From: Montifringilla adamsi
Lineage: Eukaryota > Chordata > Aves > Passeriformes > Passeridae
Length of the DNA stretch: 64,000 nucleotides
Reading direction: 5' to 3'
Assembly (NCBI GenBank): GCA_017590115.1
Contig: JAGGNK010006426.1
Span: 771,578 to 835,577, forward strand
Both the position numbers and the translations under genes were made by a program. Of the stretch, positions 34,565-47,643 are shown piece after piece. The notes under the pieces are model-generated. The model was not told the origin of the DNA. It ran no database searches and worked only from the letters and a program-made list of their open reading frames with translations. Numbering within the stretch: the first letter of the stretch is position 1; the number at the start of each line of letters is the position of its first letter.

Positions 34565-37500
34565 TCTAGGTATAAAAAGTAATTATTTGCACGTTATGGA
34601 TAGTCAGAAGAGGTTAGTCGTAATGGCTTTGCAACAGCCATCTTTGGTTTTATGGAAAGATAGGAAAGAAGTTCTTAAGAAAATTATTGAGTTGTGCTTT
34701 CTTTGAATACAGGACCAGATGACCACCAGAAATTATTTCTGATGTATATTTTTCCATGATTCCGTATTACAGAAAGTCATCTCCAGTGTAATTATTTTAT
34801 GTGGCTTGTTTGCAACATGTTGCACTGTCTGGAATTGCATCTACATCTGACAACGACATGAAAATTTTTTATTTTCAGATAAAATGTCTCCAAGGCTTAC
34901 AGTTCTCTTAATTCTCTTTCAAAAGCTACTTGCACTGTACACACAAGCATCTGGGACTAAAGTCACTGATTATACAGTGATGATACAAATACACAAATAA
35001 GGGAAAAAATACTTTTGGAGATTAAGTTTGGTTTTTTTTCATATTTTAAGTGTTATGGGGTTTATTATATGACATACTTTCTCAGGTACTCCTGCCTGAT
35101 TGTTGCAAACTCAATGACACCCTAAACACCCAAGATGTTTTCTAATAATGTGAAAGCATAAGAAAATGGTAAGATTACTGCCTTTTGATATAGAGTAAAA
35201 TGCATTTATATTTCAAGAGACAAGACAAGAACTATGTACCATGCTGCAAGTTTCAAATTTTAGTTATCTCATCATGACACTATGTTTATAAATTATTAAG
35301 TAATGTAATCACATGATTTTCTTGTTACCAAAACTGGAAACTAATTTAAAAAGCAATGAAACCACGGATAAACTTTCAAGCTGGAGAGAATGATGTCCAT
35401 TTTGCAAGGCATGTGGTCTGAAAAATGCCATCTATATTAAATCAAAATCACTGTATAATATAAAATGAATTCCCCAAGTTATAATTAAACACTGCACTCA
35501 TTGGTGATTCCTGTATTGACAGCTCAACGGAAATAGGACCACACAGACTCTTGATTCCTGTGATTACCTTTGGGCACCCCTTTGCGACATAATTTTAGAA
35601 TACTGCCAGCCATTATTCAAACCACATGATATCAAGGATCTTTTAAGTATCATAAAACATATGAACTTGAAAATGTCAGTGTTTGGTGGGATATGAGGCC
35701 TTAAAGGATTAAAAGATATTAGGTAGACAAGACGAATGAAAGACAAATGGATACATGTGTGTGTGAAAAGACTAAAACCTCTGTCTATCTCACTGCGTAA
35801 AAGTTATTTATGTATTATATTAACTCCTCACTATGTTTTTCTTCTTGCTTCCACTAAGTTTGTTTTGGAGGAAGTGTTCAACAGTATTAAACTATGTGTA
35901 CTCTGACCAACCAAATGTAAGATATCACTGAAGGAAACACTGACAAGGTAATTAATGGTTTAGCTCACTCTGTGAGTTTTCAGTAATAAATAATAAGTAG
36001 AACTTTACTTCTCTTGCAGCAGACACAAACATTGACAGTTGCATTTTGCTGCTGCAAGATAAAAGATTGGGCTATTTGCTCTCTCTCTCTCTCTGTCTCT
36101 GGAAGTAGCTTAATGAAATGAAAACAGCACTGGCGTGACAGTTGTCTGATTTATCGAAATGTGATACAGAAAAGTTTTCTTCTGAGTATTTCACTACTTA
36201 TTTGGTTGAATAAAAGATGCATGATGTCAAACACAAGACCTACATCACCTTGTGTTCAGGTGTCTCCTCTCCTTACTGATCAGCAGCCTCGGAAAAAGAA
36301 AAAAAAATCTTTGAGAGATATCCGCTGAAAATCATTTGTGGCAGAAGGCTGGTTTTCCCTGGTGGTTTTGCACAACAGTTTAGTAATGTTTTCAAGCATT
36401 TCCCTTTCCTTATGCAGAGCTTCCTTCAAAGCTCTGGCATAGCATTGTTCTTACTTTACAGCAAAGGACAAACCTCCAGTGATTTGAAGCTGTTGACATC
36501 TTCTTTTAGCAGCCCTGTGATGGTGATTATTTTGCATCACAAAGAAAGTCCATATTGATTATAATTTATACTGAAGGCTGCATCATTGTCTGTGGATTTA
36601 TAAAAGAATTTAAAAATTCAAACTGCATATAGGAAAAGCATTTCATGGGCTTAATATGCTATAGCTATAAAGGGAAAAATCTTAGCAGTTACAAGCAACT
36701 GGATATTTTTACGCATTTTGTAGAAAACCAATAGATATTGACTGCCTAGGGGAGGTGAAAAGATTAGAGGACAGAGAAAAAGAAATCTATCAAAGATGCA
36801 TTTTCAGAATCAGAACTCACACAGTATTTTTCGTAGTATTTCTACTCCAAAAGCATAATAAATTTTAAAAATATTTCCTGTATTTCTACATTTTAATTGA
36901 ATTATATTTATGGTCTCAACTGTAAAAAATACTTTATATCAAAATAAAATAAAAATGTTCCAACCACCTGAAGATGGCATTAGTGTCTGGTGATCTGAAA
37001 AAAATCATCTTCCTATATAAACTTTATACAGTTTTAAATTGGTCCCTCATGCTAGTCTTTGTTTGGTCTACAAGGTACCAACTCAAACATCTGACATAAA
37101 CAGAGCATTCAAAGAAAAGAAAAAACATGAGAAGATTAGAGATTATTCTCTTGGGCTGAGATATTTTTAACTACCAGTCTACTGGTTGTTGAATATGGGA
37201 TAGGAATAGGTTGTTCATCTCCTTATAATGTGAACAGACTGACATATCAACTAGTGTAAATAAAGCTATGATCTCTATTTTAAAAAATGATACAGTAGGA
37301 TTGAATTGAGGAGGTCATTTCCATGGTGTTTTTTCAAAAATAAATGTAAGGCTGACAGATGTCATCAAAACATTTACAACAAATTACTTCTTATTATCAA
37401 GCTATTGAAACTACATGTCAGTATAGTATTGGCTAAAGGTAAACAAAGCAGCACTTTATTCCAATACCATGATTGCCAAATGTTTCTCTGAAATCAATCA

Positions 37501-38283
37501 AAAATAAGCTTCTGGCAAATACTATAAAGAGAAATTGCCGCTATATCTTATCTGAAATACATATTTTAAATTCTTCAGCTTTCTAATGCAAAACACTTCA
37601 CCCAGTCAGACAGCATAGTATAAAATTCTAGATATCCTTTGTTTTTATAACAAATGCTTACAGATCATCAGCTCATCTATGATGCTCTCCGTTTTGCTTT
37701 CTTCCTGTACTTTTTTTGCATCTCAGGTGCCTACGCTAATCAAGAAATGAGAAAGCAAAACATGAGAATTTTGAAATAAGGAATAAAAAGAAAATGTATA
37801 ACTTCAGCTGTTTCTAAGAAAGGTTATTGCAGCTGTAACACAGCAAACATGGCTGCAGTAATCTGAAAGTTAGCTGGGCAAATGAAGATAAATCAAACAT
37901 ATTTTGATCTGGCCAGACTCTCCATTTCGTTTAATATTTTGAAACAAACGAAATATTGTTATCACTCTTTGATCTGAGGAGTTCCTTAGGCTTGTGCATA
38001 TTCTATTCCTAATAAAATGGTATGCTGATGGTGGAATACGTATGTCTTTAGATAAAGTGGAAAACAATGAAGTGTGAATAAAGACTTCCTACTCCACCAA
38101 CACATGAGATGCCAAGAAACAGGTGACATTCACTTCACTACTGGCTCTAACTATATCTTATGAAGCATGAAGTTTAGAAATCCTTATTTATCAGATTCAT
38201 GAAGCCATGATTCTGTGCTTTGTAATTCTTCAGACTTTCATTCTGTTGCCAGTTATTTTTTGGTGGTGGTTTTCTGATAGACC
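34565..38283. other. Unique AT-rich stretch
   Basis: No gene or mobile element is recognised. There is a short CT-dinucleotide tract at about 36078-36098. Open frames are at most 76 codons. Confidence 0.55.
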
Positions 38284-38660
38284 TATCACAGAATCACAGA
38301 ATGACTGATACTGACCAGCACACCTTCACATTGTCTAGGCATATCCAGGAAGGTTTCAGCGTCTCCATGGACTGGAATACTACAGCTTCTTGAGGAAACT
38401 TGTTCCATTGTTTGATAACCCTCACAATAAAATCCCTTTCCTTTCTGTTTAGAATTATTTTCAAATATCTTTGTGTCAGTTGTCTCTTGTCTTGTCTCTG
38501 GACACCACTGAGAAGTTTCGTTCCTTCTTCTTAATGCACTCTCCTAACTATGTATACACCTGAAGAAGAGCCTCCAGAGCCTTTTCTCCAGGATGTACAC
38601 TCAAAGCTCTCCCAGCCTCTCTGCATTGTGATAGATGTTCCAGTCACTTCATGGTTTCCC
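38284..38660 (-). mobile_element. CR1 LINE 3' end (reverse)
   Basis: On the reverse strand this is the 3' terminal part of a CR1: the tail 'cacagaatcacagaatga' at 38286, 'ttccattgtttgataaccc' near 38403, 'cacaataaaatccctttcc' near 38423, and 'agccttttctccaggatg' near 38578. It is 5'-truncated and decayed. A further reverse CR1 follows directly. Confidence 0.8.
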
Positions 38661-38675
38661 AGAGGAGTCTCTCCA

Positions 38676-40445
38676 GTATGAAAGAATGCTAGAATAGTTT
38701 GAGGTGGAAGGGACCTTTTAAAGATCATCCAGCAGTGATCATATCTTCGACTATTCAAGTTGCTCAAAGGTCAGCCTGATCTTGAATGTTTCTAGGGGTG
38801 TGGCATGTACCACATCTCTAGGAAACCACTGCTAGTGCTTCATCACCCTCATTGTAAAATACTTTTTTCTTATATTTAATATAAATCAAAATTGCCTTTT
38901 ATCCTCTCACTACAGGACCTTCTTAGGAGCTCATCTCCAGCTTTCTTTCAGTTCCCCTTTAAATTCTGGAAGGCTGTTATAAGGTCACCCTGGAATCATC
39001 TGTTCTCCAGGCTGAAAAACCTTAGCTCAGTCCATCTTCTGTAAGTGCTCCAGCCCCAAGTCCTCCTCTGGACTTGCTCTAACTAATCCATGTCTTGTAG
39101 TGGAAACACAGGACACGTTTCAAGTCGGAATTTGTGATAGTGGAGATGGGAAGAATCACCTCCTTCAACCTGCTAGCCAGGCTTTTTTTGATGCATGAGA
39201 TTGGCTTTCTGGCTTAGGAGCATACATTATGTGGCTCATATCCAGCCCTCATTTACCAGCACCCCGAAGTCCTTCCTGTCAAGACTGCTCATAATCTATT
39301 CATCCACCAGAGAGCATTTGTACTTGGGTATGCCTCAGCCCAGGTTCAGAACCTTGCACTTGGTCTTGTAGAACCTTGTGATGTTGCCATGTGCCCATCT
39401 CTTGCCATGTGTCTCTTTTCCCTCGGGTATGTCAAATGCACCAGTCAGCTTGGTACCATCTTTGAATTTGCTCAGAGTTTCACTGGATCTCTCTATGTCA
39501 TCGATGAGGACATTAAAAATACTGGTCTCGAACCCCAGAGGGACACCCCTTTTCACCGATGTCCATCTGGATATTGAGTCACTGACCACGAGTCTCCGGG
39601 TATCACTTTCCAAACAATTTTTCACCCACTGAACAGTATACCCATCAAATGCATATCTCTTCAATTTAAAAGAGAAAGATGTTAGAGAGGACCATTTCAA
39701 AGGCTTTACAGAAGTTCAAATAAATGACACCCATAGTTCTCAAATCACCTCCTGTCCTTCATGAGCCTCAGCTTCTCGGACTACCTGTTCTATGATCTTC
39801 CCAGGCACAGAGGGCAGGCTGACAGGTCAGTGGTTCCCAGGGTTCTCCCTTCTACACATTTTAAAGATGGGTAAATATTTTCCTTTTTTTTTCCCAGTCA
39901 CCTGGATTTTCATCAGACTGCCATGACTTTTCCAATATCATGGAGAGCGGCTTGGCAACTAATTCAGCCAATTCATGATTCTGGGATGCATCTCATTCAG
40001 GTTTTATAGAGTTGTATATGTTCAGGTTCCTCAACTGGCCATGAAACTTTTCTTGTCCTACAGTGGGAAGGCCTTTTCTCCACCAGTCCCTATTCTGAGG
40101 TCCATTCACTCTAGAAGTATGGGGAAAAAAGCTGCAATTGTAGAATAAAGCAAGAAATTTTTTGAGTACCTCAGCCTACTCCTTGACTGGTTTTACCAGT
40201 TTACTTGCCTTGCTCTTACAGGGGGTCACATTCTTTAACCTTCTTTTTCTGGCTAACACGCATATTCGTTTCTGCATCCCTTGCTAAGTTCAGCTCCAGC
40301 CTCACCTTGACATTTCTCACCTTATGCATATACAACTGGACTGCATCCCTATACTCAGTATACCTGTCCCTACTTCCACTGCCTGTGCCTTCACTTCTTT
40401 CCATTTAGTTTGACCAGTAGGTATATCCATGTCTCTCTTGTGCGA
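38676..40445 (-). mobile_element. CR1 LINE with degenerate ORF2 (reverse)
   Basis: A longer reverse-strand CR1 of about 1.8 kb. From its 3' end (38690, 'gaatagtttgaggtggaagg') it runs through the 3' region, the C-terminal region (39150-39360), the polymerase (39335-39700), 'gatcttcccaggcacagagg' (39794), 'atgggtaaatattttcc' (39868), 'catgacttttccaatatcatgg' (39921) and the segment before the polymerase (40000-40445). Order and orientation are those of one element. Stops and frameshifts occur throughout. Similarity fades beyond 40445, so the 5' end is uncertain. Confidence 0.85.
39335..39700 (-). pseudogene. CR1 reverse-transcriptase fragment with lost active site
   Basis: A 121-codon reverse frame equivalent to the palm and thumb of the CR1 polymerase. 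Recognisable parts are FDGYTVQWVKNCL near the start, RGVPLGFETSIFNVLIDDIE in the middle, and KTKCKVLNLG at the end. The FADD catalytic motif is replaced by FKDG (within SKFKDGTKL), so the essential aspartates are damaged. It is a relic without activity. Confidence 0.75.
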
Positions 40446-43400
40446 GCCAGCCCAGCACTGAACGCTGCACCCAGATGTGTCTCATTTGAGTTGAGTACTG
40501 GGAAGGACTGCCTCTTTTGTTCTGCTTGCAGTGGTCTTCCTAATGTGTTAGGGTGGTGCTGTCCCTCTTTGCTGCCAGGGTGTATGCTGACTAAGATTAA
40601 CTTACTGATCCCCACCACCTAGGGGTGTTTCTCTGCACAGCTGTGCACAAGCTTACAGGCCACCAGCATGGGTTTATTTCTCCTCAGCTGCAAGGTGTGT
40701 CCCTTTATTTTATTGAGTTTAGTGAGATTGCTGTCTATCCGTGTTCCCAGCCTTTCCAGGTTTCTCTGAGAGGCAATGCATGCATCTGGTATATCATCTG
40801 CTCCTTCCAGTTTCGTTCATTCCATAAGAGATTGTAATCTCCTTCTAATATAATCAGTGACTTTATCTCAGTATCTGTTGTGCTGCTTCTTACAAAAGCT
40901 TGTGGTACTGCATGTTTCAGCTTCTACCTAAAGATGTGAGCTTGTGTTTTCACTTACAGCTATTATAATTTCATCTGTCTCATTACACAAAGGCATTAAA
41001 TGGCTTCTGCTAGTTTACACTGACGGAAAGACAGCTGTTATGCTACCAGCTCTGATGGAATGGAGTCCAACTCATTCCAAATCACAATCCACTATTTTAC
41101 TGCAGCATTTTAAAATTCGCTTGTGTCTTCTGCACAAGTCTGTCAAGAATGACACAAAAAATCTTGGCTTTAAATTCGCTTGCATTGAAATTAACAGGCA
41201 TCTTACCATTAATTCCACTGGAACAACTAAGCCAATGGCTTAGGAAGAATCCTGCCATATGTGACTTTTAAATATTCATAACTGAGATAAGTAGAAAGAT
41301 ATTTTCTTTTCAAGACTGTGTTAGTGGGGATTTTTGGGGTGAAGGCTTAATTTGCCCCAATATTCTGTATTAAAGCAGAAATATTTTTACCATTCTAGGA
41401 TTTCTCAGAATATGAACATTTGTTTTGCTTTTTAAAAAATATTTAAGAACAGAAAAAACCTTTGCATGTTTGTTTTTTTTTTTTTTTTTAAGAACAAGCA
41501 TAACGTCTCAGACCAGGAGTTTTGGATAAAATGTGATATGGAATTTGAGCATGAAACTGCAATTTCCACTTCTATACAACACATATGATTGTACATGTTG
41601 AGAACACATTCAAGATACAGTTGCTGTTTCCTTCCCTATCCCACATTTTAGAGGAAATCTGATCATCTGTCATGTCTTAAGAGTACCATTACCCATACCC
41701 AGTTATACATACAACCTTTAGAAAATTATTTTGTAGTATAATCCAAATAATTAAAAAGTAAAATTGTAACTAATAAACTATAAGCAGTGTTTTTTGACTT
41801 TTTATGTTTTATTCCATGTTACTTTTACACTTGAAGCAAGAACTACAAATTGAATTTTTAAAACTTTTTGCTTAAAAGCATTTGTTTTAAGAATGTATTT
41901 GCTTTCAACTTATGAACACCAGAGTAATTTTTCAGTATCAGAATACCTCAGGTTATATTTTGGCAATAGGATCTGATCAACTTGTTGACAGGAAAGGAAA
42001 ATACGATTTTCAGTCCTGTTATTTTCCTACGTCTTGGGGGTCTGCCTTATTTTCCTTGAGGAATAGGAGGAACAGTAAAGACACATCTCATTCAACAGGT
42101 AATTCACAAGCATTTAAAAAAACCCACCAAAAACATATTTAATGAATTATAAATATAATGGGAATTTACTTTACAGTGTATGAAATAAATACTCTGGGGA
42201 TGGAGACATATACTTTACATTGTCAGATTTGGATTTGTAGATTTTTTAAACTCTTGGTTAGGAGAAAAACAGCAGAGAATGTATTCCATTAGGTTTATCC
42301 TTACTGGTTGTTATTTTATTGCATTGAGTTGTGACAGTTTTACTTATCTTTGAATGTCATTACAGATTAATCAATGTCCAAATAGACAGTACTGACAGTA
42401 ACTACATTCTTCTTTTCCAGCATCTTCCAGAACCTTTCAAGTAAATATCACCCTTTGCTGATTTCCTCTTATTATTCTGAGAAACATGCATTTTCCTAGA
42501 AGCTGAGGTAAAATACTCTTTACTAATAAAAAAAGAAATTTCTGTCAGTGAGATGACTTTGTTCCATATGCTCTGTTTTAGGACCAGTGCCTGGAGTCAT
42601 TATTTACTTACATGTTTCTTAACACCCAGCTGAAATAAAACCCCCTTTTGTTTCTTATAGCCATTAGTTCAAACTGGTGCAATCTGTTTATAGAAAGTAT
42701 TGTCAGTTTTTCCCATGTATCAAAGGGACGGAAAACAGCTGCACTCCACCCTTAGTGATTTTAATGCCATGTTTATCTTTAGTTTTCAAATTTTGAAGAG
42801 AAAATCACTACTTCAAACTCATATGACATTGCAGAATTATTCAATATTTTTACTTTCTTCATGCTTTGCCTCTGCTTATCTTAGTATTTTAGTTTTGCTG
42901 CCAGTTGAAAGCGTGCGATTGACTGATATAAGGTATGAAATAATGTGACAAAGAAAGTCATCAAGCGCCTTTATATCAGCATCTTTTCCAGATGACGTGC
43001 TAAAAAAAGGTTCCGCGTCAGGAATAGTAACTTGAAGAGAATATATAATCTATATTTTCACTTTTACTTGCATTTTAAGAAGTACTGCATTTTGTAGGAG
43101 TAACATCTAGTTTTAAGTCGTCTTATTTCCTTTCAATGTCATTACTTTCCATGCCTTCCCCTTCTTCTTTTCATGCTCCTGAAATTAAAAAGATGAACAA
43201 ATTTATATTTGTTGTGTTTGGTTGATAAAGACACAAAATTTGGATATATAGAGAGTGATAATTTACCTGCTTTTGTGTAAACTGGAAAACAGCAATTTCT
43301 TTCTTCAGAATTCAATAAACACGTCAGACTCTTTCAAATGCAGACTCAGTTTTTTCTCTTTTTTAATTTTATGCTGTGTTGATTGTTGTTTAAACAAAAG

Positions 43401-44852
43401 CTTTTGCAAAACAACAAAAATCTTTATTTTAAACTCTAGATATAAAGAAAAAACATTTCAATTAAAAAATTAGTGGATTTCATGAATTTGACAATGATTT
43501 TGTCTTGTTTGTGAGTAAGTAACCACAAAGCAGATATATTTTAGTTACCAGCAGAATAAACACAGCCTGTGCCAAAAGTTAGTGCGACAGAGGATCGTAC
43601 TGTGGATTGTATTGTATGGACAGTAAGAACCACCACTACCAGACATGCTCAAAATGTCATATAGAATGGAAATATTCACCTTGGATTCAGACACAAAGAT
43701 AGATAAACAGTCAGTGGCAGATGTTTTTTGTCTTTACTGCGGAGTGACACCTAGTACCTACCCACCACAGCTGACTAATCAGTAGTAGGCTTCCTTCTTT
43801 CATGTAAACTTTATTGCATTCAAACTTTCTTAAGTGATTGGCTATCAGATGGCAGGCCACACAAAACAATTATTCATGACTACTTAATTGTGTCCTTTCC
43901 TAAGGTGAACTTTCCTTTTCAAATATTGCAAAATCTTGCCTCATGTATTGCATATGAAAAGATGAGCTCCATTTCTAGCTTACCAATTCATCCATGTGGT
44001 TTTTTCATGTATGACCTTTTACTTTTACACTATTAACTTGCTTTTAAACTTGTATTCCTCCATACTAAGGATTAGGTTTCAGAAACTGGGAGAGTCAATT
44101 TAAGATGTCTGCAGAGGGGGATTTTCTTATGTTATATGTGGCTTGTTAATTCAAGTGTTTTCTCTGTCTTGACTCTGCTACTATGTTAGCTCACTAATTC
44201 ATCAGACTACTGTATCAGAAAAGACAAAACTCTACTTCTTTATTCTGCTGAACAGACACAATAGTACATATGCAAATACTTTAATCAGAACAAGCAAGAG
44301 ACAGTTGTGAATTGAGATGATTATAAAAAGGCAAAATTAATACCTGTCTCTCTTAAGTGATATGAAACAGATTCATGTACATGAACATAACATAGAAAAA
44401 TGACTGAAAATCATGTGAGCAGAAAGCAGAATGCCTTACACATCCTATAGAAAGCATATTTTGGAGTAAAAAAACTGTACAGTTTTTTCATTGCAACTGA
44501 TAGGTTTTACTGAAAAGTTTATGTCTCAACAAATTTTTTTTCAGTAGTAATATTCTTCAGGTATGTGCTGGTTTTACATCAAGACTACTAACTATCATGG
44601 AATAGACAGTAGTCTGGTAAATATGGATGGAATATTTGAAATTTTGATTCTGAACCAAGGAATAAACTCCATAACTCTATTGATACATTGGATGCACAGG
44701 TATTACACATTCCTTTAAAAGGTTTTAAAGTACTTTGTTTGGGGTTTTGTTTTATTTTGAAATGGATCAAAAACTATTTTGAAATCTTAGTGTGTTTTAT
44801 TGAGAGAAATGAAAATGAAAATGAAAACTAAAATTACTGTTATTGTTATCAC

Positions 44853-44893
<41 letters not shown>

Positions 44894-44900
44894 GTAATAA
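44853..44900. repeat. (AAT)n microsatellite
   Basis: About sixteen AAT/TAA trinucleotides with one interruption (AGT near 44894). Confidence 0.95.
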
Positions 44901-45589
44901 TTTCTAAAAGCAGCAGACTGCCAAAAACACCACAAATCCTGATCCAATATAAAAATCAGCCGCTAATTCTATGCCATAAAATTATTACTGCTAAAATATA
45001 GAAATAACTGAATGACAGAATCCTATGAATAATATACAGAAAACATACACTGACACTCTGAAAAGTGTGTTAAGCCAGGGGACAGAGAGCTAGAACTAAC
45101 AGAAAACTAAACACAAAACATCAAAGGGAGACGAGATGCTAGAAGAACAGCAGTCAACTATGCAAAAGATGATGCACTCTCTAACCTGTAAGTAGGAGCA
45201 AGTAACCTGCTACCAGTTACTTTGGTGCACTTCAATGGGCCAAAGCAAGACTAGAATATCCAGACTGAGACTATGGAAAATAACTGAAATGCCCAGTAAT
45301 GCATTAATATGCTCTGTGCATATATATGTACAACGTATTCTACATGTACAGCTTCTGGAACCTGTATTGTTAAACAGTTCATCTCTGCAGGTGTTGCTCT
45401 CTTGTGGATGTAAATCAAAGCTAAGTCTCTTACTATCTTCTTTGACATGGAACTTTCTGGATATTTTTCCATATCTGAATTTTATGAAGCAGCTCTAGGT
45501 GGAGTATACTGATACATGTGCCAGAAACAAGATTAAATAAACTAAAGGAATCTCACAGAGATTTGTAAAGCATTCAGTTGTTTGAGGTT

Positions 45590-45735
45590 TTTGTTGGGTT
45601 TTTTTGTTTCTTTCTTTTTGTAGGTTTTTTGTTGTTGTTTTTTTTTTTCCTTTTTCCTGTTGTTTTGGTTTTGTTGGGTTTTGTTGTTGTTGTTTTAGTT
45701 TTTGTTGTTGTTATTGTTGGTTTTACTTTATTCTC
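45590..45735. repeat. T/G-rich low-complexity tract
   Basis: Nearly only T and G on the forward strand, made of TTG, TTTG and T-run words. The reverse strand is therefore an A/C-rich tract. No coding potential. Confidence 0.9.
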
Positions 45736-46244
45736 ATTTGTATGCTAATATGAACAAAAAGAAAAATGGATAAAGAATTCCAACATTGAAATGACTAACT
45801 AATCTCATTGCATAGCTCCATAAAATCTGGCAGGATTCCATCAGAAAAGGCCTGAACACCTGTGCCATATGGGCACAGAGAGGCTGCTATGGACCATATT
45901 CTGGGAAAATGGCCCAGGAAGGATTACTAGTCATTGGATAGGCAGCATGAGAAGATTTGCAAGAATGTCTATCAACCACAGCCTCGCAACCCAGAACTAT
46001 CAGCATTTGAGCTAACTGCTGAAATAATGTGGTATGTACAGCCTGGTAAGGAAGAAAGGCCTATCAAACTAAATGGTATCTGGATACATAATTCATAGAC
46101 TTTAATTGTGAAATATCAATGCAGTCAAAGTAATTTATAAATAGTGAGTTTTAAACTATCAACTAAAATCAACTACGTGAGCTAAATAACTAATATTTTC
46201 CTTTCAAATTATGCAAAGTATAAAATATTGCCATTATTACTCAG

Positions 46245-46375
46245 GGAGGACACTCAGAAGGGGTGAAGATGAAGCTGTAAGAAAAAAAGTAAACAATTCT
46301 GATGCAAAGACTGCAAGCCCATATGCAGTCTTTGAAAATGCAAGCAGTCAGTTCTATGCAAATGCAACTGAAATG
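46245..46375 (+). other. Candidate coding exon, 131 nt (unproven)
   Basis: An acceptor (ATTACTCAG|GG) and a strong donor (ATG|GTAAGA) flank a segment that is open in the forward frame. It would start with the last two bases of a split codon and end at a codon boundary. The peptide runs from RTLRRGEDEAVRKK to SPYAVFENASSQFYANATEM, 43 whole codons. Compared with neighbouring chance frames it is richer in charged and small residues (Glu, Asp, Ala, Ser, Asn) and poor in Leu, Ile and Phe, as a cytoplasmic tail or linker would be. I do not recognise the protein. If real, the window lies inside a multi-exon gene on the forward strand. Confidence 0.27.
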
Positions 46376-47569
46376 GTAAGATCCCCTTCTTTCTTTTAAA
46401 TACAGTATTCTTAGTCTCGAAATATTCACCAAGTATTCCGTACAGAATGCTGTAGAATTCTGTTAAATAGAAGAGATAATTCATAAGTATTGTCACATGG
46501 TAATAATATAGAAGGAAAATACATGCTTTAAGGAAAACATAGTAAAGATACACAAATTCAATCAGGATTATTTAACTTTTGGGTTTTTTCCTATATATTT
46601 TAATTACAAATTAGATTAATCCTTTACTTTTATTCTGTAATTCAGTAGCTGTATTGCTACCTGAATAAACATTCCAATTTCAGTGACCTTAAACCAAATA
46701 ACTGGCACATCACGAACATAATGGCATTTTTTGTGTCAGACTTGCTAAAAACCAGGTGCCTAATAGAGTCTTTCACATGTGTTCCCTGGCAGAGCTTTCT
46801 CATACAAAAAACTCATACTTCTAAAGTCTTATTTAACTGTAACTCTTCCTCACTCTCCTTTGAAGCAATTTGTATGGAAAAAAATAGTTTTTATCAGCAC
46901 CCAAAAGAGTCATGCCAGAAAAGAAGATCATATGTCTGCTGGCAAGCACTAGAAACTAGGCCAAATAAACAAGCATTGTCAGTGGTAAAAAGCTTTCAGC
47001 AAACCAATAGGAAAGTTATAATTTCTTGCTCTTCTATATTTATATGCAATTTCTTTATTTCCTTATGCTCTTGCAATTTTTTGCCTCTCTTTAACCCCCA
47101 ATATATAACTGTCTCACAGATGTGGTGATAAAGAGACCTTTTGAGTATCATTAACCAAATGTTCAGTTGCCACAAATAAGCTTGACAATAATTGGAGAAA
47201 TGATGAACCTTGCAAGAACAAATAATGACATTCACAGGAGTGTCTTTTGACACTCTTCTGTTATTAATCCACATTAAATGTACCTTTATCTTAGACATTG
47301 CATTGGAAAAAAATAGGTTTTTGTTTATTTTTCAAATATTATACTGTTTCCTTCCTTTCAACCTTTCATTCTCATTTTCATCACTGTCTGGCTTAAAAAA
47401 AAATAAAAATCAATACATTAGTAGCTCCTGAGACAGAAAAATTAACCTTGCCTGTTGTACAAATGAATGGTTGGCTTGAGCAGTTCTGCAGTTGTTCCTA
47501 GATGCAATCATTTCAGAGAAATGTGAAGTTTTGGTAGCAGTAATGTCCTGTGTCTGAAGCCTAATCCAT

Positions 47570-47643
47570 AATAAAGCCTGTCTCCTGGCAGCCATTTAAA
47601 GCCTAACCCAGCCTAACCCAGAATAAAGCCTGTCTCCTGACAG
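47570..47643 (+). repeat. Imperfect duplication containing AATAAA
   Basis: A 22-base unit (AATAAAGCCTGTCTCCTGGCAG) at 47570-47591 recurs with one mismatch at 47622-47643. Between them are two copies of GCCTAACCCA (47601-47620). The unit resembles the polyadenylation end of an LTR, but no other LTR part is visible. Confidence 0.85.

Noticed and set aside
41936..42100. Open segment flanked by TTTTTCAG and CAACAG|GTAATT as an exon
   Set aside because: Splice contexts are only moderate and the peptide is not distinctive; open segments of this size are expected by chance in 64 kb of AT-rich DNA.
46721..47128. 135-codon forward frame as a gene
   Set aside because: No resemblance to a known protein, T-rich hydrophobic end, no promoter or splice context; probably a chance frame.
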